Of a DNA stretch of 64,000 bases, positions 8,846 through 18,080 are shown in pieces. The notes under the pieces are model-generated. The model saw only the letters and a program-made list of their open reading frames with translations. It was not told the DNA's origin and did not search any database. The stretch comes from JAFARE01 sp963777285. GTDB lineage: Bacteria; Chloroflexota; Dormibacteria; Aeolococcales; Aeolococcaceae. The translations under genes were made by a program, and so were the position numbers. Numbering within the stretch: position 1 is the first letter of the stretch; every line of letters begins with the position of its first letter. The stretch spans positions 496,001 to 560,000 of the forward strand of contig CAVZPR010000002.1 in assembly GCA_963777285.1 (NCBI GenBank), in the 5' to 3' direction.

Positions 8846-8945
8846 GTCCCGTGCTCCTCGACTGTTGTCCGCTCGGCAGTCAGTATGGCGCGCGGTACGG
8901 CAGTCTTTGCGGCTCGGGAGCGGTGGTATCATCGCGGCCCGGCGC

Positions 8946-9023
8946 CGGGAAGTAGCTCAGCCAGGTTAGAGTGCACGGTTCGGGACCGTGAGGTCGCGAG
9001 TTCGAATCTCGCCTTCCCGACCA
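8946..9023 (+). tRNA. tRNA-Pro (anticodon CGG)
   Basis: The acceptor arm CGGGAAG pairs with CTTCCCG. The anticodon loop TTCGGGA gives anticodon CGG, reading CCG. The T arm is GCGAG-TTCGAAT-CTCGC, and CCA is encoded. The C1-G72 pair is the usual identity feature of bacterial tRNA-Pro. Confidence 0.96.
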
Positions 9024-9089
9024 TCTTCAGGAGGCGGTACACTCCTGCCGCAGCCGGATGACCAGGGCCGCCTGGAGGAGTGCGCAAGA

Positions 9090-9749
9090 GTGGGGCAGAT
9101 GATTCCCTTTACCAACAACTACCGCGACGCCTCCACGGAGGAGGGGTACCAGTTCGAGTTTTTCTGTGAGCGCTGCGGCAACGGCTACTCGTCAACCTTC
9201 AAACATTCCGTGACAGGCTTCGGCGGACGCCTCGCCAGCATCGGCGGCGGCCTCCTCGGCGGCGACGTCGGGGACAAGGTCGAGCAGGCGGGCTGGGCGA
9301 GCCAGTGGATGCGCAGCGGCGACCGCGGCAGCACACGCGACAAGCAGCTCGCCACCGCGGTGCAGGAGATGCAGCCGTACTTCGAGCAGTGCCATCGCTG
9401 CGGCCAGTGGGTCTGCAAGGCCATCTGCTGGAACACGGAGCGCGGGCTCTGCGTGGCCTGTGCGCCAAAGCTCGACCAGGAGGTGGCCGCGCTGCAGGCG
9501 GGCGCGCAGATCGAGCAGCTCAACCAGAAGATCCAGCAGGAGGACCTGACGCAGAACGTCAACTACCGCGACCAGGGAACCGCCCGCTGTCCCAAGTGCG
9601 GCGCGGAGACCGGCGGCGGGAAGTTCTGCCAGAGTTGCGGCGTCCCGCTGGCCGCCGCGCCCGCCGCCACCAAGAAGTTCTGCGCCAACTGCGGCACCGA
9701 GCTGAAGGGCTCCAAGTTCTGTCCCGAATGCGGCACGGCCGCAGCCTGA
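9090..9749 (+). CDS. Multi-zinc-ribbon protein
   Basis: The 219-residue product has paired cysteines throughout: CERCG near residue 29, CHRCG and CVAC in the middle, and two C-terminal zinc ribbons, CPKCG...CQSCG and CANCG...CPECG, spaced as in the zinc-ribbon/DZR families. Between them lie a glycine-rich segment and a short predicted coiled coil (about 140-165). The GTG at 9090 was chosen because GGAGGAG lies nine bases upstream; an ATG at 9099 is possible. It is followed 24 bp later by the next gene in the same direction. The function is unknown; such proteins often act as scaffolds or nucleic-acid-binding adaptors. Confidence 0.8.
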   Translation: MGQMIPFTNNYRDASTEEGYQFEFFCERCGNGYSSTFKHSVTGFGGRLASIGGGLLGGDVGDKVEQAGWASQWMRSGDRGSTRDKQLATAVQEMQPYFEQCHRCGQWVCKAICWNTERGLCVACAPKLDQEVAALQAGAQIEQLNQKIQQEDLTQNVNYRDQGTARCPKCGAETGGGKFCQSCGVPLAAAPAATKKFCANCGTELKGSKFCPECGTAAA

Positions 9750-9773
9750 GGCGCGAGCCGGCGTCACAGGTCG

Positions 9774-11279
9774 ATGCACTACCGTCTCGTCGCCGCCGGC
9801 GGCGACGTCTTGGACGAGGGAGACGGCACCGCCGCGATAGCTGACGGCGCCGTCGTCGTCTCGCCGCAGATGGGCCAGCCCATCAGGGTCAAACCGACCG
9901 ACATCGTCGAGGTGTCGGAGCCTGCTCCCTACGTGGTGCGGCTGCGCCTCAACGAAGGGCCGTCACTCGACCTGAGCATGCTGGGCAACATGCGTACGCA
10001 GCTGCTCGTCGAGATTCGCGACGTGCGCGCCGACGACTCCGTGTCGTCGCTGCTGCTCGCCGGACTGGGCACGCCTGTAAAGTTTCCCGGCGCGGTCGCG
10101 GACGTCGCGGCTGAGCTCCGCTTGTACGACGACGCGCTGGTCACCATCCCGCAGAACGGCACACCCGACCAGATCCCGTACTCGTTCGTCGAGAACGTCA
10201 CCGCCGACCCGTCCGGATATCGCATCACGGTCGAGGTGGCAGGCGACGAGCCGCTTGTGGTCAACCGCATGGCGCAGCGCACCTCGGAGTTCATCGATTT
10301 GCTGCGCAAGCGCGTGAGCGAGACGCGCGGGCGGACCGCCGCGTTCCTCGGCGCGCTCCTGCCCGGACTGGGCACCATCGGGCAGCGCACCGTGGCGGGT
10401 GACCTCCGCGACGGCGTGGCCGGAGCCAAGTCCGACCTCGACGCTGTGGACGCGACCGTCTGGCCGTCGCTGGTCGCGGCCGCGACCCTTCCCGAGCGCA
10501 CCGGCTGCGTCGCCGCAATCGAGAAGCTCGGCCCCGCTTTCATCGGGTTCAAGCAGTGGGCCTCGGTGCAGGTCGAGGCGCAGGGCGTGAAGGCCTGGCA
10601 GGCCCCTTCACACGCTCCGAGCATGGATCACGGCGGCGGTCCGATGATGCCGGGGGGCATGGCCGGGGCGCTGACCGCAGGGATGATGATGGGCGGTCCA
10701 CCGCAGGTCGGTGGCGCGATGGGCATGGGTTTCGGAGCCGATTTCGGTGGGCCGGCCGGGGGCATGCTGGCGCTGGGGATGCTGGGTGGCATGGGGCGCC
10801 TCGGCGGCATGGGCATGGGCGGCATGGGCATGGGCGGCATGTTCGGCGGCGGCAAGTTCGCCGCGCAGCACACCGCGGCGCCGCGAGCCGACGTCGACCG
10901 CGGCACCCTCACGCCGGCGTCCACCGATTTCGGAGCGCTGAGCACGCAGGCGCAGGGCGACGACGCGCTTCCCACGGTGCTCGCGTTCTGCATGGCCCTG
11001 ACGCCGTCCGGAAAGCTGGTGTACGAGGTGCTCAACGTCAAGAACCATGCGACGTACGTGTACGACTGCAAGGACCTGGAAGCGATGCGCAGGCTCAACC
11101 GCGCGCTGGTCCTGATCGGCTTCAGCGTCGAGGCGATCTATCAGGACGCGTCGGCCGCGGGCTCGAAGTGGCGCACCGCGGTGGAGCGGCTGCCGTACCT
11201 TCAGGGTCTGCGCGCCTCGCTGCGCGGCCGCGCCATCCATGTCGACAACTGGGAGTCGCAGCTGCAGCAGCTGCTGTAG
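9774..11279 (+). CDS. Hypothetical protein with Gly/Met-rich central linker, 501 aa
   Basis: Three parts are visible. Residues 1-170 are beta-rich (MHYRLVAAGGDVLDEGDG and later IRVKPTDIVEVSE) and resemble a PH-like or split-barrel fold. Residues about 290-370 are a low-complexity segment of Gly, Met and Pro (GGMGMGGMGMGGMFGGGKF). The C-terminal 110 residues form a mixed domain with DALPTVLAFCMALTPSGK. There is no signal peptide. The gene sits directly after the zinc-ribbon gene, and the two probably work together. I do not recognise the family. Confidence 0.7.
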   Translation: MHYRLVAAGGDVLDEGDGTAAIADGAVVVSPQMGQPIRVKPTDIVEVSEPAPYVVRLRLNEGPSLDLSMLGNMRTQLLVEIRDVRADDSVSSLLLAGLGTPVKFPGAVADVAAELRLYDDALVTIPQNGTPDQIPYSFVENVTADPSGYRITVEVAGDEPLVVNRMAQRTSEFIDLLRKRVSETRGRTAAFLGALLPGLGTIGQRTVAGDLRDGVAGAKSDLDAVDATVWPSLVAAATLPERTGCVAAIEKLGPAFIGFKQWASVQVEAQGVKAWQAPSHAPSMDHGGGPMMPGGMAGALTAGMMMGGPPQVGGAMGMGFGADFGGPAGGMLALGMLGGMGRLGGMGMGGMGMGGMFGGGKFAAQHTAAPRADVDRGTLTPASTDFGALSTQAQGDDALPTVLAFCMALTPSGKLVYEVLNVKNHATYVYDCKDLEAMRRLNRALVLIGFSVEAIYQDASAAGSKWRTAVERLPYLQGLRASLRGRAIHVDNWESQLQQLL

Positions 11280-11288
11280 CCGGCGCCG

Positions 11289-13199
11289 TCAGGCGAAGCG
11301 GCGGCGCCGAGGTGCGATGAGCGCGACGACCGCTGCGCCCGCGCCGGTGGCGATCAGCGCCGCTGCGGTGAACGCTTGCGGTCCGCCGGCCGTGACTGAG
11401 CTCGACGACGCAGCCGCCGCGACGGTCGCCGGTCCGCCCTCCACCGGGCACCACGGGTTGGCCGGCACTCCCGCGCACGGGTTGGGCATCGTCGGCGTCA
11501 GGCTCGCGCCGGGCAGGTGCAGCGCGAACTTCGCGGCGGGTCTTGGGTAGTCGATGGGCGTCGGCGCCGGGACGCACGGCAGGCTCGAGCTGTACAGACA
11601 CAGCGTCTCCAGCGTCGGGCAGGGCGCGAGGAGCTGTGATGCGCACGCTGCTTCCGCCGCCAGCGGCCCGTAGTCGCCGGCGTTCTGCTGCGTGCACACG
11701 CCGTTCGACGGCTGATACGAGGGCAGGGTCTCGATCCCCGGTGGATCTGTGTACGGCTGGCCCAGCGGGCGGCCGGAGTCCGTGTCACCGGAGAAGCAGT
11801 TGCCGCGCGCGTCCTCGAACGGCGGGGAGGTGTGCGCCACCGTGGCCAGCCCGATGTCGCCCAGCGAGCCGTTGGGGACGCCATAGCCGCTGCCGTTGTT
11901 CTGGAACGTGTTGTCCAGGCTCAGGTTGCCCGCCGACTCGTAGAAGCAGATAGGGGTCTGCATGGGGATCGACACGAGAATGCCGCCCTGACAGTTGGCG
12001 GGCCCCGTCTCCTGATCCGGCAGGTCGACGATGAGCAGCCCCCAGGAGTCGTTGTGCTTGAAGGTGTTCTGGTACAGCGTGATGTCCCGCGACCCGGCGA
12101 GGATGAGGCCCGTGCCCACGGGGCCGCCGCCGGCGAGCCCGCCGATGCCGTTGCCGGGAACGTTGGGGTTGTTGTTGTCGTGCAGGTTGTTGTGCTGCCA
12201 CACCGTGCACGACGTGGTGCCCAGGATCCCGTGCTGCGGCTGGCTGGGGTCGGCGCTGTCGCACGCGCCGTGCTGCGGCGACGGCCAGTCGTCGTTGTTC
12301 TGCGAGTTGTTGACCAGCCCGGTCTTGTTCTTGTCACATTCCACGTGCTGCACCACGAAGTACCCGCCCGCGTTGGTGCTGGAGAGACACAGCGCGCTGT
12401 ACTGCCCATGGTCGTTCTCCATCACCATGTCGCAGATCTGCTGACAGGCGCCCACGTAGTAGGCGGAGTCCGACATGTTGCTGGCGTAGTCGTGCTGCCA
12501 GTGACCGACGGTGGAGTCGCTGGAGAAGATTCCGTAGAGCCCGGATGGATTGTCGACGCCGCAGCACGGGCCCAGAGACGATGCCGTCGTGCTGGAGTAC
12601 GTGGAGGTGGCGGTTAGGTACGTGCCGCTGTAGCCGGAGAGGTTCACGTGCCCCTGGCCGTCGCCGCCGTTCCACCAGATCTCGTTGCCGTTGTCGCCGC
12701 CGGTGCTGGTGAGGAAGTTGCACACGGTGAGGTTGTCGATGGAAACGTTGTTCGCCTGCCCCTGGGCGCCGTACACCTCGATGCCGTTGCGCCCCTGGCC
12801 ACCCGGCCCCAGGTCCTGGCTCGGCGCAGACGCCGAGCATGGGCGTGCGGACGACTGCTTGGTGCCGTCGACGATCACGGTGTTGCGATTCATGCCGCGC
12901 AGATGCAGGCCGGACTTGGCGATCCACACGCCGGCGGGCCACGACGGGTCGGCGTAGTCGGCGCGCTCGTGATAGTCACCGGGCGCAACCAGGATCCAGT
13001 CGCCCGGTTGGGCGGCGTTCACCGCGGCCTGAATGGTGGAGTACTGGCCGTGGATGCCGTGGAAGCTTCCGACCAGGCGCACCACGGGCGCACTCGCCCC
13101 CGCCTGCAGCGAGGCCGAGCCGAACCACGCGGCGCCCACCATGGCACCCGCGATGACACCGGCGCGCAAGCCACGCCGCCGAAGACCATTTCCGCGCAC
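11289..13199 (-). CDS. Secreted right-handed beta-helix protein with C-terminal membrane anchor
   Basis: The 636-residue product has an N-terminal basic signal peptide (LRRRGLRAGVIAGAMVGAAW). It then has a long Asn/Gly-rich stretch with a pectate-lyase-like start (YSTIQAAVNAAQPGDWILV and GVWIAKSGLHLRGMNRNTVI), the hallmark of parallel beta-helix surface proteins. Many cysteines are scattered through the helix, suggesting disulfides outside the cell. The C terminus has a hydrophobic helix followed by RRRRFA, so it is likely anchored in the membrane with the helix domain outside. The GTG at 13199 has AGGGAGGT upstream. The substrate is unknown; adhesion or glycan binding are possibilities. Confidence 0.8.
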   Translation of the reverse strand: MRGNGLRRRGLRAGVIAGAMVGAAWFGSASLQAGASAPVVRLVGSFHGIHGQYSTIQAAVNAAQPGDWILVAPGDYHERADYADPSWPAGVWIAKSGLHLRGMNRNTVIVDGTKQSSARPCSASAPSQDLGPGGQGRNGIEVYGAQGQANNVSIDNLTVCNFLTSTGGDNGNEIWWNGGDGQGHVNLSGYSGTYLTATSTYSSTTASSLGPCCGVDNPSGLYGIFSSDSTVGHWQHDYASNMSDSAYYVGACQQICDMVMENDHGQYSALCLSSTNAGGYFVVQHVECDKNKTGLVNNSQNNDDWPSPQHGACDSADPSQPQHGILGTTSCTVWQHNNLHDNNNPNVPGNGIGGLAGGGPVGTGLILAGSRDITLYQNTFKHNDSWGLLIVDLPDQETGPANCQGGILVSIPMQTPICFYESAGNLSLDNTFQNNGSGYGVPNGSLGDIGLATVAHTSPPFEDARGNCFSGDTDSGRPLGQPYTDPPGIETLPSYQPSNGVCTQQNAGDYGPLAAEAACASQLLAPCPTLETLCLYSSSLPCVPAPTPIDYPRPAAKFALHLPGASLTPTMPNPCAGVPANPWCPVEGGPATVAAAASSSSVTAGGPQAFTAAALIATGAGAAVVALIAPRRRRFA

Positions 13200-13256
13200 G
13201 CGCACCTCCCTGCCTTCAGTTCCCGACGATGTTAGCGCGTTGTACCGCACCTTCTT

Positions 13257-13820
13257 TCAAAGGTGCTCCGCCACCTGGTGCTCGGCCGCCCGCACGTATC
13301 CGAACCCCTTGCGCAGCTCGGCGGCGATGTCGTGCCAGAAGCACTGTCCGATGTAGTAGAGGAGAAGGAGCGCCGCGGCAAGGACGGCGATGTCGACGCT
13401 GGCTCGCCCCGCGTCGGCCCAGTACACGTCCCTGAGCTGCAGCAGCAGCGCGAACTCGTCGAGCACCAGGGCGAGCCCGATGCCGAACGGGATCGCCAGG
13501 ACGGGGTGCCAGCGGGCCGCCTCCAGGCTCAGCGCCAGGAAACCGCAGACGGCGATCAGCGCCAGTCCCCAGATGTAGTGGTGGATGTGAATGGTGGCGC
13601 CGGAACCGCCGCCGATCACGATGTCGTGGAAGGGGCCGAGGTTGTTGTGGATGGCATATGTCAGCAGCCTGATGAGCCCGAACGTGACGATGAACGCGAT
13701 CAGCATGCGCAGCGCGGCGCGGCGCCGGTAGTCGAGGTGTGTCCGCGCGACGTGTCGCAAGCGCTGGCCCAGGTTGCCTTCGCGGGGTTGCTCGTGGACG
13801 TGGGCACAGCGTGCGGCCAT
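13257..13820 (-). CDS. Conserved integral membrane protein, about 5 TM segments
   Basis: The 187-residue product has a basic cytoplasmic start and about five hydrophobic segments (for example LRMLIAFIVTFGLIRLLTYA, LALIAVCGFLALSLEAA and VDIAVLAAALLLLYYIG). A histidine-rich IHIHHYIWG motif lies between segments 1 and 2 and could bind metal. The family is not recognised. It lies 57 bp upstream of the beta-helix gene on the same strand and is divergent from the cadherin-like gene. The function is unknown. Confidence 0.7.
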   Translation of the reverse strand: MAARCAHVHEQPREGNLGQRLRHVARTHLDYRRRAALRMLIAFIVTFGLIRLLTYAIHNNLGPFHDIVIGGGSGATIHIHHYIWGLALIAVCGFLALSLEAARWHPVLAIPFGIGLALVLDEFALLLQLRDVYWADAGRASVDIAVLAAALLLLYYIGQCFWHDIAAELRKGFGYVRAAEHQVAEHL

Positions 13821-13933
13821 CGATCCGCCAGCTTAGTGATTGCAACTCGGTAACGGGGGTGCAACCTCGAGCTCACGGGGGTCCTTGGGCCGGTAGGTTC
13901 GGCGACGTCGAACCATCGAAGAAGGAAGGCGTC

Positions 13934-16771
13934 ATGTTCCGAGCCCGTGCCGCGGGCGCCCTCATAGCCCTGGCGCTGGGCAGCGCCGCCTTCGTGTTCG
14001 CCCCCTTGTCGCGGGCGTCTGCGGCCGGCGGGCCGTTCGCCTGCGCGCCCGGCTTTTACCAGGTGATCAGCGGGCAGCTCAAGGAGCTGAACCCGGTCAC
14101 CGGCGTGTACACGGACATCGGCAGCGCGCAGCCGACCTACAACGCCATGGGGTACGACGTCGCCGACAACTACCTGTACGCCATCAGCACCGACAGCACG
14201 ACCCAGGCTCACCTGCTCAAGATCGCCGCTGACGGGTCGGTCACCGACCTCGGGGTGCCCACGGGTCTTCCGGTCGCGAGCTACGTGGCCGGCGATTTCG
14301 ACGGGTCCGGCCATCTGCTGCTGCGCAGCTCGGCCACCAGCTGGTATTCCGTCGACGTCGCGACCGTCAAGGCGACAGCCTTCACGGTGAGCGGTGCCGC
14401 CGACACCGGCAACGACATCGTCTGGGTTGGCGGCGTCGCCTACATGCTGAGCGGGACGACGCTGTACGCCGTCGACCTCAGCACCGACGTGGCCACCAGC
14501 GCAACCGTGTCGGGGATCGTCAGCGGCTCCTTCGGCGCAGGCTGGTCGGACAACCCCAACGACCTCTTCTTCAGCGACAACAACACGGGGCACATCTATC
14601 AGATCACCGGATTCACGGGCTCATCGCCCAGCGGGACGCTCAAGGTCACGGGCGCCGTCACCAGCAACAACGACGGGGCGGCCTGCAAGCTCGCCGACAA
14701 CCCGTTCGACAATCCCACCGCCAACGCGGACTCCTACAGCGTGACGGGCGGCGACACCCTGAGCGTGAACCAGGCAAACGGCGTCCTCGCCAACGACGTC
14801 GGTGCTGGCCTGTCCGTGTCGAGCAACACGGCTCCGAGCAACGGCACCCTGGTCATGAACGCCGATGGTTCGTTCACCTACACACCGGACAGCGGGTTCT
14901 CGGGGGCCGATCAGTTCACCTACGTGGCGACGGATCAGTACGGCCGCGACTCGTCCCCGGCGACGGTGACGATCACCGTCAACCTGCCGGCGGCGCCCGC
15001 GGCGAACGACGACTCGTACAGCACGCAGGCGGACGTCGCCCTCGGCGTGGCGGCGCCAGGGGTGCTGGGCAATGACACCGGCACCGGCATCGCGGTCACC
15101 TCACACACCGCTGCGGCCAATGGAATCGCCGTGGTGAAGTTCAACGGCCTTCTCCAGTACTTCCCCGACTCCGGATACTCGGGCCCCGACAGCTTCACCT
15201 ACACAATCACCGACGCATACGCGCGCAGCGCGACCGCCACGGTCACGGTGACCGTCGATCCCGTCGCCGCCGATGTCACCGGCGCAGGCATTGGGCCGGC
15301 GCCGCTGCAGGTGACACCGCCCGCACCGGTGGGCACCGGGCCGTTCACCTACGCGCTGGCCTCGACGCCGCCGAGCGCCGACGGCACAGCCTCCATCGAC
15401 CCTTCCACCGGCGTGATCACATTCACTCCCGCATCGGGATTCAGCGGCGCGGTGCCCACCTTCACGTACACGGTCATGGACGTGGACGGCGATCTCAGCA
15501 ACGCGGCGACCATCGACCTGACCATCAAGCAGCCTGCGGCGCCCGCAGCGAATGACGATTCGTACAGCACCCAGGCTGACGTCAGCCTCGGTGTGCCGGC
15601 CCCCGGGGTGCTCAGCAACGACACCGGGACCGGTACCACGGTCACGTCGCACACCGCCCCATCCAACGGTACGGTGACGGTGAAGCCGAGCGGTGCCTTT
15701 GCCTACGACCCCGACTCCGGGTACTCGGGTCCGGACAGCTTCACCTACACGATCACCGACGCCTACTCGCGCACCGCCACCGCCACGGTCACGGTGACCG
15801 TCGATCCCGTCGCCGCCGATGTCACCGGCGCAGGCACCGGGCCGGCGCCGCTGCAGGTGACACCGTCGTCACCCGTGGGCACCGGGCCGTTCACCTACGC
15901 CCTGGCCTCGACACCGCCGAGCTCCGACGGCACCGCCTCGATCGACCCTACCACCGGAGTGATCACGTTCACCCCCGCATCGGGGTTCAGCGGCGCGGTG
16001 CCCACCTTCACCTACACGGTCATGGATGTGGACGGTGATGTCAGCAACGCGGCGAACATCGACCTCACCATCGAGCAGCCTGCGGCACCGGCGGCCGCCG
16101 ATGTTGCCGGGACGACGCCCGCCGGTCACGCGCTGAGCCTCACCCCGGCGACGCCGTCCGGCGCCGGACCATTCACGTTTGCGCTCGCGACGGTCCCGCC
16201 ATCTGCGGCGGGCACCGCGTCGATGGACGCCAGCACCGGGGTCATCACCTTCACCCCGGCGGCGGGCTTCAGCGGGATCGTGCCTGTGTTCACCTACACG
16301 GTGAGCGACCAGTACGGCCGGCTGTCGGCGCCGGCAACCGTCGCCATCGACGTGACGCCGCTGGCGCGGCCCGCCTCGGCACACGGGAAGGCAGGCGCGC
16401 CGATCACTGTGACGCCGCCGCCGCCCACCGGCACCGGCCCGTTCACCTACGCGCTCGTGCCGAGCTCGTTGCCTCCCTCGGCGGACGGCAGGGTCACGAT
16501 CAACCAGGTCACGGGCGCGGTCACCTTCACGCCCGCGGCCGGGTTCAGCGGCACGGTCAACGTGGAGTACACGGTCACAGACGGCGACGGCCTAGTGTCG
16601 CCGCCGGCCGACGTCACGTTCGACGTCGCCGCCGCGTCGACGCCGCCGACCCCGCCCACGCCCAAGACGGGCATGCCGGCGCCCGGGCTGGCGGCTCTGG
16701 GAACCTGGCTGCTCCTGGCGGGCCTGCTGCTCGTCGCCGCCTGCGCACACGGGATCAGGCGGACGCTCTGA
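13934..16771 (+). CDS. Large secreted surface protein: propeller-like head, cadherin/Ig-like repeats, TM anchor
   Basis: The 945-residue product starts at an ATG preceded by GAAGGAAGG and carries a signal peptide (MFRARAAGALIALALGSAAF). Residues about 35-255 form a domain like DUF6923 (FYQVISGQLKELNPVTGVY, with repeated strand motifs). At least six Ig/cadherin-like modules follow, with the typical NDDSYST...GVLxNDTGTG...GYSGPDSFTYTITD pattern. The C terminus has a Pro-rich spacer, one hydrophobic helix and a basic tail. Such proteins are usually adhesins or matrix proteins. Two modules are nearly identical in DNA (see the repeat entry), showing recent duplication. No sortase motif is evident. 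Confidence 0.88.
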   Translation: MFRARAAGALIALALGSAAFVFAPLSRASAAGGPFACAPGFYQVISGQLKELNPVTGVYTDIGSAQPTYNAMGYDVADNYLYAISTDSTTQAHLLKIAADGSVTDLGVPTGLPVASYVAGDFDGSGHLLLRSSATSWYSVDVATVKATAFTVSGAADTGNDIVWVGGVAYMLSGTTLYAVDLSTDVATSATVSGIVSGSFGAGWSDNPNDLFFSDNNTGHIYQITGFTGSSPSGTLKVTGAVTSNNDGAACKLADNPFDNPTANADSYSVTGGDTLSVNQANGVLANDVGAGLSVSSNTAPSNGTLVMNADGSFTYTPDSGFSGADQFTYVATDQYGRDSSPATVTITVNLPAAPAANDDSYSTQADVALGVAAPGVLGNDTGTGIAVTSHTAAANGIAVVKFNGLLQYFPDSGYSGPDSFTYTITDAYARSATATVTVTVDPVAADVTGAGIGPAPLQVTPPAPVGTGPFTYALASTPPSADGTASIDPSTGVITFTPASGFSGAVPTFTYTVMDVDGDLSNAATIDLTIKQPAAPAANDDSYSTQADVSLGVPAPGVLSNDTGTGTTVTSHTAPSNGTVTVKPSGAFAYDPDSGYSGPDSFTYTITDAYSRTATATVTVTVDPVAADVTGAGTGPAPLQVTPSSPVGTGPFTYALASTPPSSDGTASIDPTTGVITFTPASGFSGAVPTFTYTVMDVDGDVSNAANIDLTIEQPAAPAAADVAGTTPAGHALSLTPATPSGAGPFTFALATVPPSAAGTASMDASTGVITFTPAAGFSGIVPVFTYTVSDQYGRLSAPATVAIDVTPLARPASAHGKAGAPITVTPPPPTGTGPFTYALVPSSLPPSADGRVTINQVTGAVTFTPAAGFSGTVNVEYTVTDGDGLVSPPADVTFDVAAASTPPTPPTPKTGMPAPGLAALGTWLLLAGLLLVAACAHGIRRTL
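14990..16081 (+). repeat. Two tandem 546-bp repeat units inside the surface-protein gene
   Basis: Unit 1 (14990-15535) and unit 2 (15536-16081) both start with GCGGC-CCGC around the codons for APAANDDSYSTQAD and stay highly similar over 546 bp. Each encodes two Ig-like modules of about 90 residues. A shorter, diverged copy starts again at 16082. Such in-frame units can vary in number by recombination. Confidence 0.85.
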
Positions 16772-16834
16772 AGCCGTCCTCAGCCCGCGGGGGAATGGCC
16801 GCGCCGCTCGTAGACTGGGCCGGCAGGCGTTGAC

Positions 16835-16910
16835 GGCCCCGTAGCTCAGCGGATAGAGCAGAGGTTTCCTAAACCTTGTGTCGCAGGTTCGATTCCTGCC
16901 GGGGCTACCA
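16835..16910 (+). tRNA. tRNA-Arg (anticodon CCT)
   Basis: The sequence folds as a standard cloverleaf. Acceptor GGCCCCG pairs with CGGGGCT (a G-U first pair). The anticodon loop TTCCTAA gives CCT for AGG codons. The T arm is GCAGG-TTCGATT-CCTGC, and CCA is encoded. Confidence 0.95.
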
Positions 16911-17060
16911 ACCGGATGTGCGAGTTCGGCTGACGCGTCCCCACCCGGCCCCTGACCAGCGCAAGAACGGAGGGCTGGCCAACGTTCTCTGAAGGGACGG
17001 CGCGCCGCACGGTGGACCGTGCGCGCCCACGGCCGGATTCCGCGCAAGGAGGTTCCCAAG

Positions 17061-18071
17061 ATGCGCAATCGCATCAGCCGGGCGAGGGGAAGGGCTCTGG
17101 CAGCCATGCTGGCGATCGGGGCGGCGGCGCTGGCGCTGACGCAGACGGCGCCGGCTTCAGCCTCGGGAATGCTGACGGGCGCGCTGCCGCGCATCCACGC
17201 GATGCCCACGATCCACGATGCGCGGGTCCCGCTGAACAGCAACGGCGACTGCGTGCTCCCTGTAGTGATCTCGGTCACGTGCGTCGGCGTCGGGGTGCCG
17301 ATGACGTATGCAGGAGGCGCGATTCAGTCGAGCCCCGCCGTGTACATCGTCTTCTGGGGCTGGAACGGCAACGACCCCTCGGGCCAGGCCGCCTACCAGG
17401 AGAGGTTCTTCCAGGGCGCGGGCGGCAGCGCCTGGAACTCCAGCCAGACGCAGTACTGCGACAGCAGCGCTGACCCGGTGGGCCTCACCTGCGCAGCGGG
17501 CGCGACCCACGTGGGCAACCCGTCGGGCCTGCTCAAGGGAACCTGGAGCGACAACACGAACCCGGTCCCGGCCAATCCCACGGATGCGGACATCCAGGCG
17601 GAGGCGGTTCGCGCCGCGGCCAACTTCGGCAACACGGGCGCCGCGTCGAACGCCAACACCCAGTACATCATCGACACGCCGCAGGGCAACTCCACCAGCG
17701 GCTTCGCCACCTCATGGTGCGCCTACCACGGCAGCGCCTCGTCGAGCTACGGGGCTCTTTCCTACACCGATTTTCCGTACATCACGGATGCGGGCACCAG
17801 CTGCGGCGAGAACTTCGTCAACGCCGGCAGCGCGGGACTCCTCGACGGTGTGAGCATCGTCGGCGGCCACGAGTTCGCCGAGAGCGAGACGGACACCAAC
17901 CCTCCGTCGGGCTGGACCGACATCGCGGGCGCCGAGACCGGTGACAAGTGCGCGTGGATCCAGGCGGGTCCGGGCGCGGCCGCCGACGTATCGCTGAGCA
18001 CCGGCAGCTTTGCCGTCCAGTCCTTGTGGAGCAACGCCGCCAACGCGGGCGCGGGAGGCTGCGCGATCTAA
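17061..18071 (+). CDS. Secreted HEFAE-motif metalloprotease-like protein
   Basis: The 336-residue product starts at an ATG after AAGGAGG and has a clear signal peptide (ALAAMLAIGAAALALTQTAP) ending near ASA. Near residue 275 it has VGGHEFAESETDTNPPSGW followed by ETGDKCAW. The order HExxE, aromatic residue, then GDxC is shared with a family of secreted actinobacterial proteins and resembles the EXORDIUM/Phi-1 family, where the HE pair may bind zinc. Six or more cysteines suggest disulfide bonds outside the cell. Peptidase activity is not proven. The next secreted-type gene begins 10 bp downstream. Confidence 0.75.
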   Translation: MRNRISRARGRALAAMLAIGAAALALTQTAPASASGMLTGALPRIHAMPTIHDARVPLNSNGDCVLPVVISVTCVGVGVPMTYAGGAIQSSPAVYIVFWGWNGNDPSGQAAYQERFFQGAGGSAWNSSQTQYCDSSADPVGLTCAAGATHVGNPSGLLKGTWSDNTNPVPANPTDADIQAEAVRAAANFGNTGAASNANTQYIIDTPQGNSTSGFATSWCAYHGSASSSYGALSYTDFPYITDAGTSCGENFVNAGSAGLLDGVSIVGGHEFAESETDTNPPSGWTDIAGAETGDKCAWIQAGPGAAADVSLSTGSFAVQSLWSNAANAGAGGCAI

Positions 18072-18080
18072 GGTAGGTGG

